46,144 nt of DNA. It comes from Fibrobacterota bacterium (lineage in GTDB: Bacteria; Fibrobacterota; Fibrobacteria; UBA11236). Below, in pieces: positions 24,719-32,833 of the stretch; within the stretch, counting starts at the first letter, position 1; every line of letters begins with the position of its first letter. The DNA lies in assembly GCA_947482115.1 (NCBI GenBank), contig CANKII010000001.1:641840-687983 (forward strand), written 5' to 3'. A model generated the notes under the pieces. The model saw nothing but the letters and a program-made list of their open reading frames with translations, did not search any database and had not been told where the DNA came from. The position numbers and the translations under genes are program-made.

Positions 24719-26112
24719 AAACTCTGGTCTTCTCCGGCGTTCCACAAAAGATTCGTTTTCCCGGTAATGCCCTTGTTGATTCCCACAATGGCAGGCGCAG
24801 AATGCCAAACCGAAGTATCGGCGCTCAGCGGGATAAGCGGATCGGAATCCGGATGTGTCGGATCAAAAGGTGTAACATCATCCGTCAGATAAGTTGCAAG
24901 AGCGGGAATTTTTGTCCGTACTCCATCCACCACACAGCGGGCCATTTCATAAGCGCCGTAGTCGGTAAAGTGAGTGACACTGTCCCAATACAGCGGCAAT
25001 GATCCCGCCAAACCCAACGTGCGGACAATACTCGCACTGCACCCGTTCAAGTCGATTAAAGTCACATTGCTGTCCGCTGCCACTTGCTTGAAGGCCGCGA
25101 GAAAATCCCCGACGCCTGCAGCACCGGCAGTGCCCGTGCCGATAAAACTATTAGCGCGCTCCTGCCCCGAAGAATCAAATTGACGGCGTACAGTAGGACT
25201 CACAAGTACCGGCGTCGCGTTTTTCAAACGGGCGGTATGGATAAAATTCCTTAAGTTGGTTTGATACGTCGCAATGGTCAGCGTCTTCATGTCATTGTGC
25301 GCGAACTCCGCAAACAGATAATCCCCTGACTTCATGAGACTGTTGATTTTCGAGAGACGATTCTGGGAAATAAAGGCGCTGGTAGTCAAACCCGATTCGG
25401 CTATGCTGGTAATTACCGCTCCCTGCTTGAAAAAGCTTGGAAACATCTGTCCCCATGCCGCCTCGGTTTCCGTGGCCCAGTCGCACATGGTGGAATTCCC
25501 GGCGAGGAAAACCTGAACAGGATTGACGGCCGGGGTGACTTCCATCGAAACCACGGAAGTGCGGGAACCGTTGAACTCGAAGGTGAGTTTATTGCCGTCC
25601 CAATTCAACCCCGCCGCTTCACGTGTGGTGATTCCAACCGTGCCGCCTCCCGTAATGGCCGTGTTGCGCCGGTTCACGGTGAATGTTTTGGTTGCGAACT
25701 GTCCCGCTGTAGTCTGTAAGTTGTGGAAAAACAACCGGCGGGATTCTGCCTTGAGCGTATTCGTCGTTGCGACAGAAGGATCCCCGAGCGTAACCGACAC
25801 ATTGTAATTGCCTTCGGGAAGGACGACGGAAAAGTAGAAGACGCCATTTTTGAAACAAAGATCGCTGAGCAAGGAATCTGCTCCGCCGCGATCGACACAG
25901 GAGGGTTGCAGGAGTTTGAAATCCCAGCCGTAGCCCTGAGTTGTGCTGTACAATGTTGTGGTCAGGATTTGTGTATATCCCGGTTTTACCGGACCCGACC
26001 CAAAGTCAAATTTGTAACTGGTGGTTTGCGCCTTTGGGTTCAAGACGCAAATTACGACAATGAATCCAGCGGTAAAAAGTTTATCGATAGCCGAAATTTT
26101 CAGGTTTGCCAT
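24613..26112 (-). CDS. Secreted SGNH/GDSL esterase, rhamnogalacturonan acetylesterase-like
   Basis: A 499-residue exported hydrolase. After a hydrophobic leader comes an N-terminal beta module (SYKFDFGSGPVKPGYTQI, GYGWDF) often paired with pectin esterases. The SGNH domain follows: block I AGNSTMCDWA with the nucleophile serine, an AHND block, and the Asp/His block WDSVTHFTDYGAYEMA. The family removes acetyl groups from pectin; the substrate is inference. ATG 26112 is preferred to the GTG 18 bases upstream. The final 34 or so residues (from YLPNGSKR, ending SSSSKSKK) are basic and are encoded antisense to the end of the aminotransferase gene. Confidence 0.85.
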   Translation of the reverse strand: MANLKISAIDKLFTAGFIVVICVLNPKAQTTSYKFDFGSGPVKPGYTQILTTTLYSTTQGYGWDFKLLQPSCVDRGGADSLLSDLCFKNGVFYFSVVLPEGNYNVSVTLGDPSVATTNTLKAESRRLFFHNLQTTAGQFATKTFTVNRRNTAITGGGTVGITTREAAGLNWDGNKLTFEFNGSRTSVVSMEVTPAVNPVQVFLAGNSTMCDWATETEAAWGQMFPSFFKQGAVITSIAESGLTTSAFISQNRLSKINSLMKSGDYLFAEFAHNDMKTLTIATYQTNLRNFIHTARLKNATPVLVSPTVRRQFDSSGQERANSFIGTGTAGAAGVGDFLAAFKQVAADSNVTLIDLNGCSASIVRTLGLAGSLPLYWDSVTHFTDYGAYEMARCVVDGVRTKIPALATYLTDDVTPFDPTHPDSDPLIPLSADTSVWHSAPAIVGINKGITGKTNLLWNAGEDQSFYLPNGSKRASPSRNTVGSIKRLKTTTSSSSKSKK

Positions 26113-26175
26113 GGCTTGAATATAAGCCACACCCCTTCAATCCGCCTGAAAAATCCGTCCTAAGAAATACGAGAA

Positions 26176-26715
26176 CTATTTGGATCCCTTCACCGGACCG
26201 CTTGGCAAGCCTTTCTCGGTAATCGCATGCTCCTGAGGTGTAGGCGGCTCTTCAGTAATCCCGCCCGTTCCCGTGCCTTTGGTATTGATGGCGTGATCCG
26301 CAGATGTCGTGGTACCACAATCCGCAGTATTGGGATCGCAGGGTTGCGCACTTACAGTCCCACTCTTCTCCAGTACATGCGGGAGTACAAAGGCTTTGCG
26401 GGTCGTATGTCCCTTTCCACCCTTGACTTTCGGGGTACCGCCTTCATCAATGGCAATCCCATTGACGCCGGGATCCCCAATGGCGATTTCAGCGCTCGGC
26501 TCCTGGGAACCATCAGCCGTCATGGATTTCGTGCGATTCGCCTTCTCCTTCGCCTTCATCTCAACGGCTCCGCTGTCGGAAGGCGCCGCAATCGATGATG
26601 TCTTGTTGCTGCGACTTGAATTATGATCCTGAGCTGCAAAAGGCGCTACCTGAAAAAACAAAGCCAAAGCGATCACTGAAGATCCCCTGGATGCTGTGAA
26701 GAATGAATTTTTCAT
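26176..26715 (-). CDS. Unknown secreted low-complexity protein, paralogue 2
   Basis: A 179-residue protein with a signal peptide (IALALFFQVAPFAAQ). The rest is polar and probably disordered. Blocks shared with its upstream neighbour (26782-27297) are AQDHNSSRSNKTSS, DHAINTKGTGT, GIAIDEGGTPK, TRKAFV-PHVLEKSG and the cysteine pair SAQPCDPNTADCG. The order of the blocks differs between the two. An AAAGGAATC Shine-Dalgarno region is shared by both genes. I do not recognise the family. The two cysteines may form a disulphide. It is exported, and its role is unknown. Confidence 0.75.
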   Translation of the reverse strand: MKNSFFTASRGSSVIALALFFQVAPFAAQDHNSSRSNKTSSIAAPSDSGAVEMKAKEKANRTKSMTADGSQEPSAEIAIGDPGVNGIAIDEGGTPKVKGGKGHTTRKAFVLPHVLEKSGTVSAQPCDPNTADCGTTTSADHAINTKGTGTGGITEEPPTPQEHAITEKGLPSGPVKGSK

Positions 26716-26781
26716 TTCGATTCCTTTCCGACAAAAGCCGAACGTCGTGGTTTGTTTAAAAACTGCTGGAACTAGCCTTGC

Positions 26782-27297
26782 TTACGGTGTACGCTTTCCT
26801 TCTTTGGCTCTTTTTTCAACCTGTTCACGGGTATCCCCTCCCTGTCCGGGCGGAGAGATGACATGGTCCTGAGGGGCGGAACCGCAATCAGCAATATTGG
26901 GGTCACATGGCTGGGCGCTTACACTTCCACTCTTCTCCAGTACATGTGGAACTACAAAAGCTTTACGAGTCGCATTGCCCTTGCCTTTGGGCTTGGGGGT
27001 TCCACCTTCATCAATGGCGATGCCAGCGGCGTCACCCCCGGACTCATCGGCAATTCCCGCCGTTCCGGTGCCTTTTGTGTTAATAGCATGATCCGTGGAA
27101 GTCGTAGCGCTGTCGGAAGGCGCAATACTCGATGACGTCTTGTTGCTGCGACTTGAATTATGATCCTGTGCTGCAGGCTGGCCACTCTCAGCAGCGGCAG
27201 TGCTATCCGCCATGGTTTTCGAAGCCGCAATCACACTGGATGTGCTCATGAAAACCAAAGCCAAGCCTGTGGATAATGTGAAAAGGGGGTTTTTCAT
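26782..27297 (-). CDS. Unknown secreted low-complexity protein, paralogue 1
   Basis: A 171-residue exported protein with a signal peptide (LALVFMSTSSVIAAS). It shares AQDHNSSRSNKTSS, DHAINTKGTGT, GIAIDEGGTPKPKG, TRKAFVVPHVLEKSGSVSAQPCDPN and ADCG with the gene 66 bases downstream, so the pair arose by tandem duplication followed by block shuffling. The ribosome-binding region AAAGGAATC is conserved too. The C-terminus is charged (EQVEKRAKEGKR). No family is recognised, and nothing in the neighbourhood fixes its role. Confidence 0.75.
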   Translation of the reverse strand: MKNPLFTLSTGLALVFMSTSSVIAASKTMADSTAAAESGQPAAQDHNSSRSNKTSSSIAPSDSATTSTDHAINTKGTGTAGIADESGGDAAGIAIDEGGTPKPKGKGNATRKAFVVPHVLEKSGSVSAQPCDPNIADCGSAPQDHVISPPGQGGDTREQVEKRAKEGKRTP

Positions 27298-27404
27298 TTT
27301 TGATTCCTTTCCGGCCCTACGCCGAGAATGTCATGGTCATGAATATAGCCCTGCGTTGAATCCTCACATGGTGATTCTGAACACATCCGGTCAAAACTCC
27401 GTTT

Positions 27405-28475
27405 TCAACCAAACAAATTCATTTGCAGGCTCACAGGAGGGGCCTTGACTTTCGGTACGGGTTGAATAGGCGGCTTGATTTTAGGCGTGATTTCCGCCAT
27501 TCTCTCGCTCCGGTTCAGCCCATTCTTGCGAATGTGAATGCGGAATAAATCCTCAATGATATCCGCCATCTGTCCTTCACCCTGAAACCGTTTGCCGAAC
27601 TCACTTCGATTCAAAACCCCGCCGCGCACCGAGCGGAGATGATGCTCCACTTTCCCAGCCCGTTCTGGAAACGAGGCTTGCAAGCGGGACATAAACACAT
27701 CCTTCACCGCTCCCGGTAATCTCAGCAAGGTGTAAAAAGCAAAGGAGGCTCCGCAGTCTTTCGCCCTCTTCAATAAATGAGGCATTTCACTATCGTTCCA
27801 TCCCGGAATAATAGGACTGATCGAAATCCCCGTTCGTATTCCCGCAGCGCTCAACTTTTCCAAGGCGTGAAACCGTGCATCGGGTGAAGAAGCGAATGGT
27901 TCAATGAGTCGCGCCTCCTCCGCATTTTCAAATGGGATGGATAGAATCACATTCGCGCCCGGACCCTTGGCCAATCCTGTTAGCACGTCGATATCACGGA
28001 CGATCAAGGCGGATTTGGTAATCACGCCTACGGAAGTATCATGCCGCAGACACGCTTCCAAACAACCCCGAGTCAATTTCAAGGCCCGCTCCGCAGGCTG
28101 GTAGCAATCCGTCACACCTGAGAAGACAATGGAATCCCCTTTCCACGAAGCCTTGGACAATTCTTTTTCCAAAAGTTCCGGCGCATTGATCTTGGCCACT
28201 ATGCGTGTATCGAAATCCGTTCCCGCACCCCAACCCAGATATTCGTGATAGGTGCGCGCGTAGCAATAAGCGCAGGCATGGGCGCACCCGCGATAAGGAT
28301 TCACCGAATGCCGAAAGGGAATATCAGGACTGTCATTGCGGGAGAGAATGCTTTTGGCAACTTCTCGATACACCCGCATCTCCTGCGGACGCTCCACGCC
28401 ATCTTCCCATTCGATGGAAAGGTTTTCAAAACGGTTATCCGGGTTGTCCGCCTCACGGCGGTAAAAACCGCCCAT
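27405..28475 (-). CDS. Radical SAM protein, SplB-like / PA0069 family
   Basis: A 356-residue radical SAM enzyme. The 4Fe-4S cluster cysteines are Cys64, Cys68 and Cys71 in YRGCAHACAYCYAR, the arrangement of the SplB-related family. Downstream are DSIVFSGVTDCYQPAE, LTRGCLEACLRH, VGVITKSALIVRDIDVL and GISISPIIPGWND, all usual for this group. The family uses SAM to generate a deoxyadenosyl radical; the substrate is not established for these homologues. A proline-rich tail ends the protein (PPIQPVPKVKAPPVS). It starts 6 bases after the redoxin stop, so the two are likely one operon. Confidence 0.9.
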   Translation of the reverse strand: MGGFYRREADNPDNRFENLSIEWEDGVERPQEMRVYREVAKSILSRNDSPDIPFRHSVNPYRGCAHACAYCYARTYHEYLGWGAGTDFDTRIVAKINAPELLEKELSKASWKGDSIVFSGVTDCYQPAERALKLTRGCLEACLRHDTSVGVITKSALIVRDIDVLTGLAKGPGANVILSIPFENAEEARLIEPFASSPDARFHALEKLSAAGIRTGISISPIIPGWNDSEMPHLLKRAKDCGASFAFYTLLRLPGAVKDVFMSRLQASFPERAGKVEHHLRSVRGGVLNRSEFGKRFQGEGQMADIIEDLFRIHIRKNGLNRSERMAEITPKIKPPIQPVPKVKAPPVSLQMNLFG

Positions 28476-28481
28476 GACTTC

Positions 28482-29111
28482 TTATCCTGCGGATTTGACC
28501 TGTGGGAACTTGGTGTATAGATAATCGAGATCGCAGGCATCGCCCGGCATCCAATGCGCGTCCATGTCCCACCATTTCACATTGCAGCCGATGGCATCCG
28601 TTTGCGGCAGCCGAATGGAACGGTTTGCGAGAAGATCCTCAATCGCATCCTGAAGTTCGTAAGTCTCAACCTTGGTCACATCGCGCGGGGAATTGTCCAT
28701 TCGCCCGGAATAAACCAACACTCCTTCAGCATTGAAAAGGAAATAATGCGGCGTGCGTTGTGCTCCGTAAGCGCGGGCTACGAATTGAGCCTCGTCATTG
28801 AGTGACAGCCACTTGAATCCCATTTCTTTCATGCGCACCAATGCGAGGGGAAACGTATCGGTGGGATGCCCCGCAGTTTCATTGGAGTGAATCGCAACCA
28901 TGGAAATTCCCATGGGCGTGATTCGATCGTACAGTTCTTTCATCCGGGCTTCACTACCTACAACATAGGGACAATGATTGCAGGTGAAAAAAATCAAGGT
29001 CCCATTCTTACCCTGTATGGAGATGTCTCCGCGAAACGAGTGATTTTTTCCATCGCTGCCGGGAAGTTCGAAGTCCGGAGCTTTGCTGCCGGTGGGAAGG
29101 GTAAAAGGCAT
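28482..29111 (-). CDS. Thioredoxin-fold redoxin (AhpC/TSA-like)
   Basis: A 209-residue cytoplasmic thioredoxin-fold protein without signal peptide. Features are GSKAPDFELPGSDGKNHS, the redox motif FFTCNHCPYV (Cys44, Cys47) and the cis-proline region GAQRTPHYFLFNAEGVLVY. Proteins of this type (CNHCPY redoxins) are usually annotated as thioredoxin-family proteins. Peroxidase or reductase activity is likely, but the partner is unknown. It is followed by the radical SAM gene after 6 bases. Upstream, a terminator isolates it from the small membrane-protein gene, so it should have its own promoter. Confidence 0.88.
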   Translation of the reverse strand: MPFTLPTGSKAPDFELPGSDGKNHSFRGDISIQGKNGTLIFFTCNHCPYVVGSEARMKELYDRITPMGISMVAIHSNETAGHPTDTFPLALVRMKEMGFKWLSLNDEAQFVARAYGAQRTPHYFLFNAEGVLVYSGRMDNSPRDVTKVETYELQDAIEDLLANRSIRLPQTDAIGCNVKWWDMDAHWMPGDACDLDYLYTKFPQVKSAG

Positions 29112-29160
29112 GAAGTTCTCCTGTGGATCCTAAAAAGTAGCGGGGTAAAAATACCCATCA

Positions 29161-29191
29161 AAACAAAAGAGGAGGGCCGTAGCCCCCCCTC
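29161..29191 (-). terminator. Rho-independent terminator after the 36-residue gene
   Basis: On the minus strand a GC-rich imperfect hairpin (GAGG...CCTC outer stem, GGGC/GCCC inner stem) is followed by TCTTTTGTTTTG. It lies 24 bases after the stop of the small membrane-protein gene. Confidence 0.6.
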
Positions 29192-29215
29192 TTTCCCCCG
29201 ATTTGTGTGATGAAT

Positions 29216-29326
29216 TTAAGGGTGAACGATGCAGGAAATCAATACACCCAGGATAAAGACCGCCATTCCACCCAAGGAAAACATCAGCGAAGACTTTATC
29301 GTTCCTTTTAGTTTTACGGTACTCAT
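29216..29326 (-). CDS. Small single-span membrane protein (36 aa)
   Basis: The reading frame encodes 36 residues: a short basic N-terminus (MSTVKLKGTIKSS), then one hydrophobic helix (LMFSLGGMAVFILGVLISCIV), ending in HP. A near-perfect Shine-Dalgarno, GGAGGT, is spaced five bases from the ATG, and a terminator lies just after the stop, so this looks like a stand-alone small gene. It lies between trpS and the redoxin gene. No family is recognised. The topology suggests an inner-membrane microprotein with its N-terminus inside. Confidence 0.7.
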   Translation of the reverse strand: MSTVKLKGTIKSSLMFSLGGMAVFILGVLISCIVHP

Positions 29327-29538
29327 ATCAACCTCCGTGTGTTTCAAGGTCTTGGGTTTAAACTACAGATTACGGGATGACGGTTCCAGGCAGGGAGCCA
29401 TTTACTGTGATCTTGCCCACTTTTCCGATGACGGCGGAGCGAGGGGGATCGCTAGCAAACCGACCCAAGCTAAGGACTAAAGAGTGCAGGAGGTGTTTTT
29501 TAAGGGAATTTTTGCTACGAAGTGCATCAAAAGGAGTA

Positions 29539-30534
29539 CTATCGAATGCCGATGGCGGCACGGAGTTCGTCCAGAAAAGGTACAGCGACAGCGCGCGCGC
29601 GATCTTTGCCTTGAGCAAGAATCGAATCGAGATAACTGGCATCAGCAATAAGACGGTTGTATTCGCTGCGCGGACCACGCAACTGTTCGTTCAAAGATTC
29701 GAAGAACAATTTCTTTGCCATCCCCCACCCCATTCCACCGGCCAGATAGCGTTCACGCAAAGCCTTGTCTTCTTCAGCGTTCAACAATAACGCATGTAAG
29801 GCGAAGATGTGGCTTTGCCCCGGATCCTTCGGTTCTTCCGGTGCTTGCGAATTTGTGACTACCTGATTGATGCGTTTTTGCAATGCCTTCTCTTCCAGAA
29901 AAAGCGGAATGGTATTGTCGTAGCTCTTGCTCATCTTGCGGCCGTCGAGTCCCACCACCGTTTTCACCGTGGCGGAAATACGCGGTTCGGGAAGATGAAA
30001 AAAAACCTTGCCATAATTGTGATTGAAACGCTCCGCAATATCACGTGCGAATTCCACGTGCTGTTTTTGATCCGCGCCGACGGGAACCACATCTGCGTTG
30101 AACATCAAAATATCCGCCGCCATCAACACCGGATAACCGAACAATCCCATATTAATGCCATCATCGGAATCTTTGCCAGCAGCTTCGTTCTTCGCCACCG
30201 CGTCCTTGTAGGCATGCGCCCGGTTCATGAATCCCTTGGGCGTAAAGCAACTCAGGATCCAGGCCAATTCAAAAATTTCAGGAATGTCGGACTGGCGGTA
30301 AAAGAACGAGTTTTTAGGATCGAGGCCAAAGGCGAGATAGGTGGCCGTAATATCCCGGACATAACGGCGTAAATCTTCCGCAGAATGCACTGAAGTCAGA
30401 GCGTGGTAATCCGCGATGAAATAAAAGGTTTCGTAATCCCGGGCCAATTCAAGGGCGGGCTGTATGGCTCCCAGCCAGTTTCCCAGATGCGGCTCCCCGG
30501 TGGGTTTTATGCCGGTCAATGCTCTCTTTGTCAT
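29539..30534 (-). CDS. trpS: Tryptophanyl-tRNA synthetase
   Basis: A 331-residue class I aminoacyl-tRNA synthetase. The HIGH-equivalent is PTGEPHLGN (residues 11-19) and KMSKS is exact at 200-204. The tryptophan-pocket region INMGLFGYPVLMAADILMF and VPVGADQKQHVEFARDIAERFN are typical of bacterial TrpS. It charges tRNA-Trp in the cytoplasm. The gene is divergent from rnd across about 106 bases. The 212-base gap downstream to the 36-residue gene holds no gene I can support. Confidence 0.96.
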   Translation of the reverse strand: MTKRALTGIKPTGEPHLGNWLGAIQPALELARDYETFYFIADYHALTSVHSAEDLRRYVRDITATYLAFGLDPKNSFFYRQSDIPEIFELAWILSCFTPKGFMNRAHAYKDAVAKNEAAGKDSDDGINMGLFGYPVLMAADILMFNADVVPVGADQKQHVEFARDIAERFNHNYGKVFFHLPEPRISATVKTVVGLDGRKMSKSYDNTIPLFLEEKALQKRINQVVTNSQAPEEPKDPGQSHIFALHALLLNAEEDKALRERYLAGGMGWGMAKKLFFESLNEQLRGPRSEYNRLIADASYLDSILAQGKDRARAVAVPFLDELRAAIGIR

Positions 30535-30640
30535 CGCTTTTGCCTCGATTTTACCCGGTTTAATGCCTTTGCAAGATAAATCCTGGGGGCCGATTTTGTT
30601 ACCTTAGCCCCGCCCGCTCCCAAGGATTTTCCCGCATTTC

Positions 30641-31792
30641 ATGAGCTCTTCCACCCCTCCAAAATACCCCAGTGAATGGGTGAATGATCCCAAATCGCTG
30701 AAGCGCTGCGTTGTAGCAGTCGAAGTCTCGGAGCTAGTCTATTTCGACCTCGAAGCCGACAGCATGCATCACTATTACGCCAAAATCTGCCTGATGCAGG
30801 TATTGGCCAACGGAACGTGTTACGCCATTGACCCCCTTGCTGGATTGGATCTCAAACCGTTTCTCGCCGCTCTTGCGAAAAAAACCTTGATCGCTCACGG
30901 CTCGGATTATGACTTGCGCATGCTCTATCAGCAGCATGGCTTTCGACCCAAGGCTGTTTTTGACACAATGATCGCGGCACAACTGTTGGGCCGTACCGCT
31001 TTTGGCCTTGCCGCATTGGTGCAGGAATTCTTCGGTGTCACTCTCGGGAAAGAAGCCCAGAAGGCCGACTGGTCGCGCCGCCCCCTGCCGGAAGCCATGA
31101 TGGAGTACGCCGTTCACGACACTTTTTTTCTTCCCGGCCTCCACGAGAAACTCGTAAAAGAGTTGGAAGAAAAAGGTCGTTTGGGTTGGCACGAGGAGAG
31201 CTGCGAAGCGTTGATACGGGCCACCGAGCGCATAAAGGAAATCGATCCCGATTCCACATGGCGATTGACCGGATCGACAAAATATCATCCCCGTCAGCTG
31301 GCTGTTCTCAAGGCCATGTGGGAAGTTCGCGAAGAAGCCGCCAAAGCATCCGATATTCCGGGTTATAAAATCCTTCCTTCCGATATCATTCTCCGCTTTG
31401 CGGAATCCGTTCCTGATGAAGGCCAGCCGGAACAGATTCCGAGATTGCCTTCAAGACTTGAATCCGAATTACGCGAAAACTTTCTGGACGCATTTGAAAG
31501 CGCCCTAGCTTCCGACCCTAAAAAATGGCCCAAGCCCGTGCCTCCCTCGCGAAGGCCAGTAAAAAGCCCGCATCCCGATTTTTTGGCGGATTTACGCACC
31601 ATTCGCGACAAGATTGCGGCGGAACTCCATCTGGATCCGTCACTGCTCGCGCCCAAAGCCGTTTTACTCGCGGTAGCATTGACCGGACTTCGTGAGCCGG
31701 AAACAGCGCGCGAAGCGGCCGGATGGATGCGCTGGCAGGAAAATTTGTTGCTTGAACCGTGGATTGCAGGAACACAACGTTTTAGAAAATAA
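30641..31792 (+). CDS. rnd: Ribonuclease D
   Basis: A 383-residue DEDDy 3'-5' exoribonuclease involved in tRNA 3' maturation. The exonuclease motifs are Exo I FDLEAD (Asp36, Glu38), Exo II HGSDYDLRML (Asp91) and Exo III MEYAVHD (Tyr156, Asp160). One HRDC domain follows (HPRQLAVLKAMWEVREEAAKASDIP, about 217-280), and a further C-terminal helical region may be a second, diverged HRDC. The length is near that of E. coli RNase D. It is followed by the tat operon after 71 bases. Confidence 0.93.
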   Translation: MSSSTPPKYPSEWVNDPKSLKRCVVAVEVSELVYFDLEADSMHHYYAKICLMQVLANGTCYAIDPLAGLDLKPFLAALAKKTLIAHGSDYDLRMLYQQHGFRPKAVFDTMIAAQLLGRTAFGLAALVQEFFGVTLGKEAQKADWSRRPLPEAMMEYAVHDTFFLPGLHEKLVKELEEKGRLGWHEESCEALIRATERIKEIDPDSTWRLTGSTKYHPRQLAVLKAMWEVREEAAKASDIPGYKILPSDIILRFAESVPDEGQPEQIPRLPSRLESELRENFLDAFESALASDPKKWPKPVPPSRRPVKSPHPDFLADLRTIRDKIAAELHLDPSLLAPKAVLLAVALTGLREPETAREAAGWMRWQENLLLEPWIAGTQRFRK

Positions 31793-31799
31793 GCACGCC

Positions 31800-31821
31800 A
31801 CCTGAACGGAGTCGAAGGGGT
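31800..31821 (+). repeat. Fragment of the GTCGAAG-type repeat
   Basis: CCTGAACGGAGTCGAAGGGG resembles pieces of the palindromic repeats at 18400 and 22509. It is a short partial match between rnd and tatA. Confidence 0.35.
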
Positions 31822-31830
31822 GTCAGTTTC

Positions 31831-31836
31831 TATAAT
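31831..31836 (+). promoter_or_regulatory. Possible -10 box for the tat operon
   Basis: A consensus TATAAT lies 27 bases before the tatA ATG. No convincing -35 box is visible at the usual spacing, so this is a tentative promoter. An AGGAG Shine-Dalgarno follows at about 31852. Confidence 0.35.
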
Positions 31837-31863
31837 TACTTCACCCTTAACCAGGAGATTTTC

Positions 31864-32082
31864 ATGTTTCGCAACATGGGACCCATGGAACTCATCATCA
31901 TTTTCCTCATTGTGGTTCTGCTTTTTGGAGGCCGCAAAATACCCGAAATCGCCAAGGGATTGGGAAAAGGCATTCGCGATTTCAAGGGCGCTTTGAGCGG
32001 CCAGGATTCTGATGAAGCCGAAAAAGCCAAGGCTTTGAAGAAATCGGAAAATCCCGGCGAGGATTCCGCTCCTAAAGCCTGA
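31864..32082 (+). CDS. tatA: Sec-independent translocase subunit TatA
   Basis: A 72-residue TatA. It has a very short periplasmic N-terminus, one membrane helix (MELIIIFLIVVLLF), the FGGRKIPEIAKGLGKGIRDFK hinge and amphipathic helix with the family's Phe-Gly, and an acidic/basic disordered tail. TatA oligomers form the pore of the twin-arginine system that exports folded proteins. AGGAG precedes the ATG. It heads a run with tatC and a TatB-like fusion. Confidence 0.95.
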   Translation: MFRNMGPMELIIIFLIVVLLFGGRKIPEIAKGLGKGIRDFKGALSGQDSDEAEKAKALKKSENPGEDSAPKA

Positions 32083-32106
32083 TTCCACCCTCTTCGCCGC
32101 CCGCCA

Positions 32107-32829
32107 TTGTTCAACGCATCCACCTTCTGGGAACACCTCCAGGAGCTGCGCAGCCGAATTCTCAAATCCCTGATCGGACTTGCCGTAGGCACAGGGATTG
32201 CCTTTTGGCAATGGGAACGGCTATGGTACTGGATAGCGCGGCCCATTACCTCTCAACATTTGCAGGTGACTTTCATTGCCACTTCCCCCATGGAAACGGT
32301 GATGACCAGCTTCAAGCTGTCCCTCATCGCCGGATGCATTCTGGCCTTCCCGTGGGTGATGTGGCAAATCTGGAGTTTTCTCGCTCCGGGACTTCATCGC
32401 AAGGAACGAAAACTTTTTATGGGAACCTTTTTGGGTTTCATAGTCATGTTCGCTGGGGGCGCGGCCTTCTGTTATTTCACCGTTTTACCAGCGGGCTTGT
32501 CTTTTCTCGCATCATACATGCAGGGCACCATCACCCAAAGCTGGAAACAGGAGGACTTTGCGACCTTCATCATTCAGTTCCTGCTGGCTTTTGGTTTAAT
32601 CTTCCAACTTCCCGTGGTCACTTTCGTGTTGGGACGGCTGGGTCTGCTGACTCCCCGGGGCATGTGGGGCTTTTTCAAACTGGCCCTCGTCATCATCTTC
32701 ATCGTGGCCGCTTTGTTGACGCCGGGACCTGATCCGGTATCACAACTCATGATGGCGATACCCCTCTGTCTCCTCTATATTATCTCCATCGGTGTATGCG
32801 CTCTGGCGCAAAAGAAGGAACAGAGGTAA
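32107..32829 (+). CDS. tatC: Sec-independent translocase subunit TatC
   Basis: A 240-residue six-span inner-membrane protein that recognises twin-arginine signal peptides. Signatures are TFWEHLQELRSRI at the N-terminus, SPMETVMTSFKLSLIAG, FPWVMWQIWSFLAPGLHRKERK and a late LLTPGPDPVSQLMMAIPL. The start is TTG at 32107; no better in-frame start explains the conserved N-terminus, and no clear Shine-Dalgarno is visible. The stop lies 4 bases before the GTG of the TatB-like/cyclo-ligase fusion, so the genes are coupled. Confidence 0.95.
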   Translation: MFNASTFWEHLQELRSRILKSLIGLAVGTGIAFWQWERLWYWIARPITSQHLQVTFIATSPMETVMTSFKLSLIAGCILAFPWVMWQIWSFLAPGLHRKERKLFMGTFLGFIVMFAGGAAFCYFTVLPAGLSFLASYMQGTITQSWKQEDFATFIIQFLLAFGLIFQLPVVTFVLGRLGLLTPRGMWGFFKLALVIIFIVAALLTPGPDPVSQLMMAIPLCLLYIISIGVCALAQKKEQR

Positions 32830-32833
32830 GGCG

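Noticed and set aside
29370-29538. Possible small minus-strand gene ending in KITVNGSLPGTVIP
   Set aside because: The frame has no supported start or Shine-Dalgarno and extends upstream only as antisense-frame sequence within trpS.
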